Assembly (NCBI RefSeq): GCF_012317585.1 | Contig: NZ_CP042909.1 | Location: forward strand, 1,116,001 to 1,180,000 | Source of the DNA: Thermosulfurimonas marina | GTDB taxonomy: Bacteria; Desulfobacterota; Thermodesulfobacteria; Thermodesulfobacteriales; Thermodesulfobacteriaceae | Direction: 5' to 3' | Length of the DNA: 64,000 nt | Part shown: positions 7,564 to 14,330 of the stretch, in pieces | Layout: each line of letters opens with the position of its first letter | Position numbering within the stretch: the stretch's first letter is position 1 | Position numbers and translations under genes: made by a program | Notes under the pieces: generated by a model | What the model saw: the letters and a program-made list of their open reading frames with translations, nothing else | What the model was told of the DNA's origin: nothing | Databases searched by the model: none

Positions 7564-8886
7564 CTAAATCTTAGCGATCATGGCCCGCATGAGATCCGCC
7601 GCGTTTTCCGCCCGGCCGGAAATTTCTCCAATGTAGTCCAGAAGTTCGAGCAAAAAATAAACCCGGAGACATTCCGTATCAAGCCGGAAGACCTCTCGCC
7701 GGATCTCCGTGGCCAGAAGATCATTTTCATGTTCCCGCTGCCGGATAGTGCGTACGATCTCCTTGGCATCCTCCCGGGAGCGTTCGTCGCCCCTTTCGAG
7801 ATATAGCCGGGATTTTTCGAGAAGAGGCACCAGATATTCCGCGGTTTTTACGTTTTCTTCTACCAGACGGAGGATCTTCCCAAAGAGCCTTTCCGGCACT
7901 TCCACCTCTTTAAAGGTGAGCCACTTCAGGATGTCCTCTGCGGCGTCGGCTACCGCGTCCTGTTCCTTGAGAAAAAGGAAAAGTTCGAATTTGTCCACCG
8001 GAGTGATGATCCCGTAAGGGAGATGTCCCCGGATGTTCTGTTTGAGGCGGTCGGCCTCCCTTTCGATGGCAATGATGTCCTCCGAGATTTCCCGTAGCCG
8101 GTCCTGATCCCCCTCGAAATAGGCCTCCACCGCCAGCGGAAGACGCTCGGTACATTCCACCACCAGACGGGCATGTTTTTCAAGGAGTTCAAAGAGTTCG
8201 GGTCTTTTCCTCTCTCTGGGCCCTTCAGGGAGCACCTCCTCATGCTTGACCAGTTTCCCTTCCACGATATAGACGATCTCCTCGGCAATGTTGGTGGCCA
8301 GATCCGCCACCCGTTCCAGATTTTGGGCCACGATGATGTATTCCACCCCTGCCCGCACAATTTCGGGTTTCTTTTCCATGCAGTCCACAATGCGTTCGAT
8401 AACCACCTTTTTGTAGCGGTCCACCTCGTCGTCCCAGGTCTTGATCTCCCGGGCCCTTTCGGCGTCCCGGGCCACGAAGGCGTTGATGACCTCCTCCAGC
8501 ATCCTCAGGGCCTTGCGGGCCATTTCCGAAAGATCTACAGGGCAGGTGTAGATGGCCGGGAGGGAGAGGAGGCGGGGCACCCGCTCGGCGATGTTTACGG
8601 CCTGATCCCCTAGTCGCTCTAAATCCCGGATCATGTCCAGGGTGGAGACTACGAACCGAAGGTCACTGGCTACCGGGTGCTTGAGGGCGATGGTCTCCAG
8701 ACACAGGCGGTCAATGAGCACATCCAGCTCATCCACCCGCCGGTCCCTCTCGATGACCTTTTCCGCCAGCTCCGGATCGCGCCTTTCAAAGGCCGCCACC
8801 GCCGAACGCACCATCTCCACCACCAGCCGGCACATTTCGAGCACATAGTTGCGGATCTCCTGGAGGTTTTTTTCCAAAAGAGGCAT
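7564..8886 (-). CDS. PhoU - DUF47 (Pit accessory) fusion protein
   Basis: A 440-residue all-helical cytoplasmic protein. Residues 1 to about 215 match PhoU, the phosphate-signalling regulator (VASDLRFVVSTLDMIRDLERLGDQA and a second repeat with AQNLERVADLATNIAEE, signature shared by both repeats). Residues about 230-440 match the DUF47/TIGR00153 group that accompanies low-affinity Pit transporters (SEDIIAIEREADRLK, LFLFLKEQDAVADAAEDIL). No pst or pit gene is nearby. The fusion suggests a single regulator of phosphate uptake, probably working with a Pit-type transporter elsewhere. A palindrome and a possible -10 element lie upstream. Confidence 0.88.
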   Translation of the reverse strand: MPLLEKNLQEIRNYVLEMCRLVVEMVRSAVAAFERRDPELAEKVIERDRRVDELDVLIDRLCLETIALKHPVASDLRFVVSTLDMIRDLERLGDQAVNIAERVPRLLSLPAIYTCPVDLSEMARKALRMLEEVINAFVARDAERAREIKTWDDEVDRYKKVVIERIVDCMEKKPEIVRAGVEYIIVAQNLERVADLATNIAEEIVYIVEGKLVKHEEVLPEGPRERKRPELFELLEKHARLVVECTERLPLAVEAYFEGDQDRLREISEDIIAIEREADRLKQNIRGHLPYGIITPVDKFELFLFLKEQDAVADAAEDILKWLTFKEVEVPERLFGKILRLVEENVKTAEYLVPLLEKSRLYLERGDERSREDAKEIVRTIRQREHENDLLATEIRREVFRLDTECLRVYFLLELLDYIGEISGRAENAADLMRAMIAKI

Positions 8887-8938
8887 GACCGGCTCCTTCC
8901 AGGGTTTGGATCGCTTTATAAGCTAACCCTTTTTCGAC

Positions 8939-8958
8939 TTTTTCACAAGTTTGTGAAA
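8939..8958. promoter_or_regulatory. 20-bp AT-rich palindrome between larE and the phoU-like gene
   Basis: TTTTCACAA-GT-TTGTGAAAA is a perfect inverted repeat with a 2-base centre. It lies about 20 bases upstream of a TTATAA-like element facing the PhoU-DUF47 gene. It is either an operator or activator site for that gene or a weak terminator for larE. The half-site order is opposite to a Crp site, so a Crp site is unlikely. Confidence 0.35.
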
Positions 8959-8961
8959 ATT

Positions 8962-9735
8962 TTAGGAAGACCGGTATCCCTCAAGATCGAGGCTTACCCG
9001 GCGGAAACCCAGGGCTCGAAGGACCTCCACCACTTGAGACCTTTCGGAAAAGACCCGAGGCAGGACCTCCGGAGGGACCTCCAGCCGGGCTTCTCCCCGG
9101 AGATAGCGCACCCGGAGGATTTCTTCCCCTAGGAGATCCCTCAGGGTCTTTTCCGCACGATAGACCAGGAAGAGGGCCTCGGAGGTCACGGGTTCTCCGG
9201 GGGGGAAACGGGTGGCCAGACAGGGGGAGGAGGGCCTTTCGGCCTGGGGAAGGCCCAGGGCCCGGGCCAGGGACCTTACCTCCTCCTTGGTGAGGCCGGC
9301 CTCGGCCAAAGGACTGCGCACTCCGAGCTCGGAGAGGGCCTTGAGCCCGGGCCGAAAGCTAGAAAGATCGCTTTTTTGGGTCCCCTCCCAAAGGGCTTCC
9401 ACTCCGAGTTGGCGGGCCCTCTCCAGAAAGAGACCCAGGAGGTGACGCTTGCAGTAGTAGCACCGGTCCGGGGGGTTTTCCCTAAAGGCCGAAAGAGACA
9501 GGAAATCCACCGGGATTTCTTCGAATCTTACCCCGAGGCTTCGGGCCGTCTCCCGGGCCAGTTTCCTTTCCTCCGGGGCAAAGATCTCCCCTACGGCATG
9601 GAGGGCCACGACCTTTTCCGGCCCCAGGACTTGTACGGCGCAGGCCAGAAGGACCGCGCTATCCACACCGCCGGAGAAGGCCACCGCCGCCCTGCGGGCC
9701 GAAAGGAGCACCTGACGCAGGGCCTCCGGGATCAT
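8962..9735 (-). CDS. larE: LarE-type ATP-dependent sulfur transferase (three-cysteine, [4Fe-4S] type)
   Basis: LarE enzymes adenylate a carboxylate and insert sulfur, as in the nickel-pincer cofactor of lactate racemase. The 257-residue product has the PP-loop SGGVDS at residues 21-26. Cys92 and Cys95 (RCYYCK) and Cys172 (SPCLATRFP) are the three-cysteine set reported to hold a [4Fe-4S] cluster in some LarE proteins, which then recycle sulfur rather than sacrificing a Cys. No larA, larB or larC is nearby. It overlaps the HcyBio gene by 4 bases (ATGA), so a role in supplying sulfur to that neighbour is possible; this is inference. Confidence 0.88.
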   Translation of the reverse strand: MIPEALRQVLLSARRAAVAFSGGVDSAVLLACAVQVLGPEKVVALHAVGEIFAPEERKLARETARSLGVRFEEIPVDFLSLSAFRENPPDRCYYCKRHLLGLFLERARQLGVEALWEGTQKSDLSSFRPGLKALSELGVRSPLAEAGLTKEEVRSLARALGLPQAERPSSPCLATRFPPGEPVTSEALFLVYRAEKTLRDLLGEEILRVRYLRGEARLEVPPEVLPRVFSERSQVVEVLRALGFRRVSLDLEGYRSS

Positions 9736-10931
9736 GAGGAACGATCGCGAAAGGGGAAGAGTTCCGCCCCCGGCAGCGGGGCCACCGGCTCGGTCAGGAG
9801 CATCTCTCCGTTCTGGATCCAGCGTTTGAGGATCTCGGCGATCTCCCGGGCCCGCACGTAACTGGAGATGGGCACCGTGGGGACCTCCTTGTCTAGGACC
9901 TTGATTTTTCCGCTTTTGAGCTCCGCGTAGCTCACGATCCCGTAGTGACGTTTGATTCCGTTGGGATAATCGTAGGCATAGTCCACCACCTGGGTGAAGA
10001 GTTCGTCGTCTCCCAGTCCGGCAAAGCGGGCCACCTCTTCGTTCAGGACTGGAATAGGAATCCCCAGCCCTACGGCCAGGGAACAGCCGTAGCCCAGATG
10101 GCTGGTGCCCACCACCCAGCGGGGATCCATCTCTTTGAGGTTTCCGAGGACCATGAGGGTGGCCGCGGGGGCCAGCGGGGCCCCTTTCTCCGTGCGCTTT
10201 ACCTCCATGCGGTGCTGGGTTCCGGCCCAGACCACATAGCCCTTGGCCCCTCCCAGAAAGATACGGGTCCCGATGCCGATGGTCTTAAGGTAGGGGTCTT
10301 TGAGAAGGGGGGAGAGTTGTCCAGCGGTGGCGTAGTTGGCGTTTCCGGCATGCGGACGCAGGACTCCCATATAGGTGTATAGGGTCTTTTCGGAAAGATT
10401 GATGGCGCAGTTGTAGTTCTGGTAGGCATTGCGCGGATTACAGAGGACGGCGTAGGGGAGATCCTTGAGGGTGATTTCGGTCTCGTACTCCTTGCGGGGA
10501 TAGCAGTGAGTCCCGTAGGCTATGGCCCGGAGATGGACCTTTTTGCCGGCCACCAGATCGTGGATGACATGTCCACCGCCGTAGCGGAACTCTCCGGGAA
10601 AGACCTTGTTCAGCGGATCGTCCTCCGCAGGCTCCGTGGCCCCAATATAGATGTCCACCGCGGCCAGGCCGGCGTAGGCCGGGACCCCGTTTAGCCAGAC
10701 CCGGTAAGCCTTGATGGTGGGTACGGGATGGCCGAAGTTGATGAAGGCCCCGGAGGAACACATGGGAGAAAAGGTGCCGGTGGTGACCACATCTACTTCG
10801 CGGGCGGCCTCCTCGGGCCCCACCTCGCGCACGATCTTCACCATCTCCTCGGCGGTGACCACTACGGCCTCCCCCCGCCGGATCTTTTCGTTGATCTCCT
10901 CGATGGTCTTTTTCACCTTGTAATCTCCCAT
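9732..10931 (-). CDS. Homocysteine biosynthesis protein, HcyBio/DUF39 family
   Basis: This 399-residue protein belongs to the COG1900/DUF39 family, which in methanogens and other anaerobes makes homocysteine from aspartate semialdehyde and a sulfide-derived sulfur. Family blocks include VVTTGTFSPMCSSGAF, FGHPVPTIKAY, GGGHVIHDLVAG and GIGTRIFLGGAKGYV. Conserved Cys residues (PMCSSG, THCYP, VLCNPRN) are candidates for persulfide chemistry. It starts at the ATG at 10931 with GGAGGGG upstream. The preceding CBS-domain gene lies 16 bases away and larE overlaps its end. The usual ferredoxin/NIL partner is not seen here. Confidence 0.88.
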   Translation of the reverse strand: MGDYKVKKTIEEINEKIRRGEAVVVTAEEMVKIVREVGPEEAAREVDVVTTGTFSPMCSSGAFINFGHPVPTIKAYRVWLNGVPAYAGLAAVDIYIGATEPAEDDPLNKVFPGEFRYGGGHVIHDLVAGKKVHLRAIAYGTHCYPRKEYETEITLKDLPYAVLCNPRNAYQNYNCAINLSEKTLYTYMGVLRPHAGNANYATAGQLSPLLKDPYLKTIGIGTRIFLGGAKGYVVWAGTQHRMEVKRTEKGAPLAPAATLMVLGNLKEMDPRWVVGTSHLGYGCSLAVGLGIPIPVLNEEVARFAGLGDDELFTQVVDYAYDYPNGIKRHYGIVSYAELKSGKIKVLDKEVPTVPISSYVRAREIAEILKRWIQNGEMLLTEPVAPLPGAELFPFRDRSS

Positions 10932-10947
10932 GGCTCCCCTCCTGTCT

Positions 10948-11544
10948 TTATTCCACCAGCGAGACCACCCGGTGCCCGGCCACTTCCAGGGCCGAGGCCA
11001 GGGCCTCTAAGGGCATTTTTTCCAGGCGGATGTGGTAGATCTTCTCTCCGGTGGGCTCCATCTCCATACCGATGGAAATGACCTTTCCTCCGTGGGCCCG
11101 GATGAGGTCCAGCACCCCTTCCAGGCCTTCCGGATCCCGAGGGATCACGTCTATGCGGCTGCTGGCCCGCAAAAGTCCCATAAACTCAATAAAGGCCTCC
11201 AGAAGATCGGTAATGGTGAGGATGCCTACCAGACGCTCTCCCTCCACCACCGGAAGCCCCCCAATCTTGTGACGGTAAATGAGCCGGGCCGCCTCCTCGA
11301 TGGTGGCCTCGGGAGAGACGGTGATGGGTCTTACGATCATGATTTCCCGCACCCTTCGGGAGAGATCTTCCGGACGCACATATTGCCGGAGGGTGCTTTC
11401 GGTGAGAAAGCCCACCAGGCGATCCTTCTCGGTTACCGGAAGATGGCGGATGGAATACTCCCGCATGAGCCGCAAGGCCTCCCCCAGGGTATCCTCCGGA
11501 GAGATGCGGATCACCTCCTTGATCATCCAATGCTTGACCTTCAA
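10948..11544 (-). CDS. Tandem CBS-domain protein with C-terminal ACT-like region
   Basis: A 198-residue soluble protein. Two CBS repeats span about residues 1-58 (VKHWMIKEVIRISPEDTLGEA) and 68-125 (IMIVRPITVSPEATIEEAARL). A C-terminal ~65-residue segment (SRIDVIPRDPEGLEGVLDLIRAHGGKVISI) looks like an ACT-type beta-alpha fold. CBS pairs bind adenosyl ligands such as AMP or S-adenosylmethionine. Some COG1900 homocysteine proteins carry CBS domains on the same chain, so this neighbour may regulate the HcyBio protein in trans, for example by sensing SAM; this is inference. Confidence 0.85.
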   Translation of the reverse strand: MKVKHWMIKEVIRISPEDTLGEALRLMREYSIRHLPVTEKDRLVGFLTESTLRQYVRPEDLSRRVREIMIVRPITVSPEATIEEAARLIYRHKIGGLPVVEGERLVGILTITDLLEAFIEFMGLLRASSRIDVIPRDPEGLEGVLDLIRAHGGKVISIGMEMEPTGEKIYHIRLEKMPLEALASALEVAGHRVVSLVE

Positions 11545-11616
11545 ACGCCTACTCCTTGAAAGATTTTCCTCAATCTATTCCGCTCCAGGCCCTTCGGCAA
11601 GCGGAAACGTGGATTT

Positions 11617-12330
11617 TCAAAAAACTTTTAAAAAGGAGGCCAGGGCGGAGAGGAAGAGAAAAAGGTGCACCAGGCGATGATAGGAGCGATCCCCCAGACG
11701 CAGGTAAAGGGCCTGCCCCAGGGCCATACCGGTCAAAACTACCGGTAAATAAAGGAGGTAGCTTCGGAGAGTTTCTTGGGTAAGGAGCCCGTAAAGACCG
11801 TGGGCCAGAATCATGAAAAAGGCCATGGTCAGAAAGGCCCCCTGAAGGGCACTCTTTAACTCGTCTTTGCCTATCCGCAGGAGGCTTACGTAGATGACTA
11901 CCGGGGGGCCGGGGGCCATGAGGAGCCCCCCCAGGAAGCCCGCGGCCAGCCCGAAAAGGGGGCCCCAGGCCGCGGAGAGCCGAACCCTTGTGGCCCGGGG
12001 AGAAAGGACCTCCCAGGCACAATAGGTGGAGATCACCAGGAAAAGGAGGACCCGCAGGGGCTTTTCAGGGAAGGTTCCCAGGGCCCTGGCCCCGAGGAAG
12101 ATCCCGGGAATGGCCCCCACCACCAGCCCGGCCACCGCACGCAGATGAAAGTTTTTCCGTAGAAGCCAGAGCATGATGGCGTTCATGGTGGCTCCGAAAA
12201 GGGCGATGAGGGGGACGATCTCCTGGAAGGGGTGCCTCAGGGAAAGGAGGGGGACGGAAAGCAGAGCGAAGGCAAAGCCGGCCAGCCCGTGGACAAAGGC
12301 CGCGAAAAAGAGGATCAATCCTTCCCACAT
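11617..12330 (-). CDS. TauE/SafE (TSUP) family sulfite/organosulfur exporter, copy 1
   Basis: A 237-residue inner-membrane protein with about 7-8 hydrophobic segments. The duplicated TSUP pattern is visible: FVHGLAGFAFALLSVPLL in the first half and AAGFLGGLLMAPGPPVVIY in the second. Family members move sulfite, sulfoacetate, taurine-derived or other sulfur anions. It lies 11 bases before hisS in reading of the minus strand and upstream of the CBS-HcyBio-larE genes, so it may be part of one sulfur operon. The substrate cannot be told from sequence. Confidence 0.86.
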   Translation of the reverse strand: MWEGLILFFAAFVHGLAGFAFALLSVPLLSLRHPFQEIVPLIALFGATMNAIMLWLLRKNFHLRAVAGLVVGAIPGIFLGARALGTFPEKPLRVLLFLVISTYCAWEVLSPRATRVRLSAAWGPLFGLAAGFLGGLLMAPGPPVVIYVSLLRIGKDELKSALQGAFLTMAFFMILAHGLYGLLTQETLRSYLLYLPVVLTGMALGQALYLRLGDRSYHRLVHLFLFLSALASFLKVF

Positions 12331-12340
12331 AGAGGGGGTC

Positions 12341-13609
12341 TCAAAAAAGGATCTCGATGAGGAGGCGGTTGGCCAGATCCTTAAGGTCTTGAAAGGGAAT
12401 GGAGGTTTGCTCCCCGGTACGGAGATCGCGCAAGAGGGCTTGCCCTTGGGAAAGTTCCCTTTCTCCCAGAAGGAGGGCCCGGGCGGCTCCCAGGCGGTCG
12501 GCCTGGCGCAGGAGGGCCTTCAGGCTTCTTCCGCTATAGTCGGTCTCCACGTTAAGTCCCCGGCTCCGGAGAGTTCGAGAAAGCCAGAGGCTTGCGCGCC
12601 GGGCCTCTTCTCCCAGGGGGGCAATAAAAAGGTCCGGCCTTGAGGGAGAGGGCTTCAGGTTCTGGGCACAAAGGAGCCAGCGTTCCAGGCCGATGGCGAA
12701 GCCCACCGCCGGGGTCTCCGGCCCTCCCAGAGAGGCCACCAGCCCGTCGTAGCGACCCCCGGCGGCCACGGTGTCCTGGGCCCCGAGCCCCGGGGCCTTG
12801 ATCTCGAAAATGGTCCGAGTGTAGTAGTCGAGCCCCCGGACCAGGTGAGGATTTTCGGAAAAGGAAATCCCTAGGAGGGAGAGCCCTTGGAGAAAGGTCT
12901 GGTAATGCTTGCGGCAGGCCTCACAGAGATAACGGGAAAGGGTCGGGGCTTCCTGGTAAATCCGGCGACAGGTCTCGCGCTTGCAATCCAAGGCCCGCAG
13001 GGGATTGCGCTCGGTGCGGCGCTGGCAGTCTTCGCAAAGGGCCTCCCGGTGTTCCTCAAGGAAGCCCTGCAAGACCTCTCGATAGGGGGTTCGACATTCC
13101 GGACAGCCCAGGGAGTTTACCTCTAGCTTAAGCCCCTGGGCCCCGCCGGCCGAAAGAATCTCCAGGGCCATTCCCACCAGCTCCGCGTCCATCTCCGGGG
13201 AGGCCTCCCCGAAGACCTCCACGTCCAGCTGGTGAAACTGGCGCAGGCGTCCCTTCTGGGGCCGTTCGTGGCGGAACATGGGACCCAGGGTGAAGAGCTT
13301 GAGAGGCTTGGGGCGGGCCTGAAAGCCGTGTTCGATGAAGGCCCGCACCATACCGGCCGTGGCCTCCGGACGCAGGGTGAGGCTCTCCCCGCTGCGGTCC
13401 ACAAAGGTGTACATCTCCTTCTCCACGATGTCTGTGGCCTCCCCGATCCCCCGGGCAAAAAGCTCCGTCCGTTCGAGAATGGGAAGTCTTATCTCGGAAA
13501 ATCCGTAGCGGAAAAGGATCTCCCGGGCCCTTTCTTCAAGTTTGCGCCAGGCCGGGGTCTCCTCCGGCAGGATATCCTTAAAACCACGCACCGCCTTAAT
13601 CATTTTCAT
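12341..13609 (-). CDS. hisS: Histidine-tRNA ligase
   Basis: HisRS charges tRNA-His in the cytoplasm. The 422-residue protein has class II motifs: VRGFKDILPEE at the N-terminus, motif 2 near LTLRPEATAGMVRAFIEHG and RHERPQKGRLRQFHQLD, and the His-specific GLDYYTRTIFE and motif 3 PAVGFAIGLERW. A C4-type Cys set (GCPECRTP, CEDC, CEACRKH) interrupts the middle, as in some bacterial HisRS. The start overlaps the DUF190 stop by four bases (ATGA). Confidence 0.97.
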   Translation of the reverse strand: MKMIKAVRGFKDILPEETPAWRKLEERAREILFRYGFSEIRLPILERTELFARGIGEATDIVEKEMYTFVDRSGESLTLRPEATAGMVRAFIEHGFQARPKPLKLFTLGPMFRHERPQKGRLRQFHQLDVEVFGEASPEMDAELVGMALEILSAGGAQGLKLEVNSLGCPECRTPYREVLQGFLEEHREALCEDCQRRTERNPLRALDCKRETCRRIYQEAPTLSRYLCEACRKHYQTFLQGLSLLGISFSENPHLVRGLDYYTRTIFEIKAPGLGAQDTVAAGGRYDGLVASLGGPETPAVGFAIGLERWLLCAQNLKPSPSRPDLFIAPLGEEARRASLWLSRTLRSRGLNVETDYSGRSLKALLRQADRLGAARALLLGERELSQGQALLRDLRTGEQTSIPFQDLKDLANRLLIEILF

Positions 13610-13956
13610 GGCTTCCGGGCCTCCTCGCAGGGAGGACTCTTGTGGGAAAGGAGAAGGAGTTCCGTTACGGTGATGAGGCCCCGGGTGATGAGGGCCTCCA
13701 GTTCCGGAAGGATCTCTTTCACCTTCTCCAGGGTTTCCACCACTTCGATCTTTACCGGAAGGTTTTCCGAGGCCCGGAGGAGCCGGGCGGTATGCACCTT
13801 TTTGTCCGGACCGTATCCGTAGACGCCCTTAAAGACGGTTACCCCGTGAATGTCCTTTTCCCACAGGAGATCGAGAATGGCCCGATAAAGGGGCTTGCGT
13901 CCCCGCTTTTCGTCTTCATCCACATAAATGGAAAGGAGCACGCAGCGCTTTTTCAT
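13606..13956 (-). CDS. DUF190 family protein (CrcB-associated)
   Basis: A 116-residue soluble protein matching DUF190, a PII/CutA-like small family commonly encoded beside crcB fluoride channels. It starts MKKRCVLLSIYVDEDEK and contains KPLYRAILDLLWEKDI and ASENLPVKIEVVETLEK. The ATG at 13956 overlaps the crcB stop by 4 bases and the end overlaps the hisS start by 4 bases, so translation is coupled on both sides. A role in fluoride tolerance or in gating is inferred from context only. Confidence 0.9.
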   Translation of the reverse strand: MKKRCVLLSIYVDEDEKRGRKPLYRAILDLLWEKDIHGVTVFKGVYGYGPDKKVHTARLLRASENLPVKIEVVETLEKVKEILPELEALITRGLITVTELLLLSHKSPPCEEARKP

Positions 13957-14327
13957 TTGGCGATCACCCGGGCCAAGAGGGCCCCTGCTTTTACCCCCAT
14001 TATAGCCAGAAAAAGACTTCCCGCGACGTTGGCCGCAGCCAGTATCCACTCCGCCTCGGAAAGGAGGCGCTCGGTCTCATAGGCAAAGGTGGAAAAGGTG
14101 GTAAAGGCCCCCAAAAAGCCCACGGCGAGAAAAAGGCGCACCTCCGGGGAGATCAGGAGGGTCTCTTCGGCCAGGGCCATGAGAAAACCCAGCCCCAAGG
14201 ATCCCAGAAGATTTACGGCCAGGGTTCCCCAGGGGAAGGCCCCGCCCAGGCGCAGACACCAACCGCTTACCGTGTATCGGGCCAGGGCCCCGAGGAAGCC
14301 CCCGAGGCCCACCAGGAGCCATTTCAT
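13953..14327 (-). CDS. crcB: Fluoride channel CrcB/Fluc
   Basis: A 124-residue, four-helix inner-membrane fluoride channel that works as an antiparallel dimer. Signature stretches are GGFLGALARY near the N-terminus, GTLAVNLLGSLGLGF in helix 2 and GFLGAFTTFSTFAYE in helix 3 with the Phe box and central Thr residues. It lies 3 bases after the CoA-disulfide-reductase-like gene, leaving no room for a fluoride riboswitch directly in front, so expression follows the operon promoter. Confidence 0.95.
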   Translation of the reverse strand: MKWLLVGLGGFLGALARYTVSGWCLRLGGAFPWGTLAVNLLGSLGLGFLMALAEETLLISPEVRLFLAVGFLGAFTTFSTFAYETERLLSEAEWILAAANVAGSLFLAIMGVKAGALLARVIAK

Positions 14328-14330
14328 GGT

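Noticed and set aside
8939-8958. Crp/Fnr-type binding site
   Set aside because: The half sites are TCACAA...TTGTGA with a 2-base centre, the inverse order of a Crp site (TGTGA-N6-TCACA).
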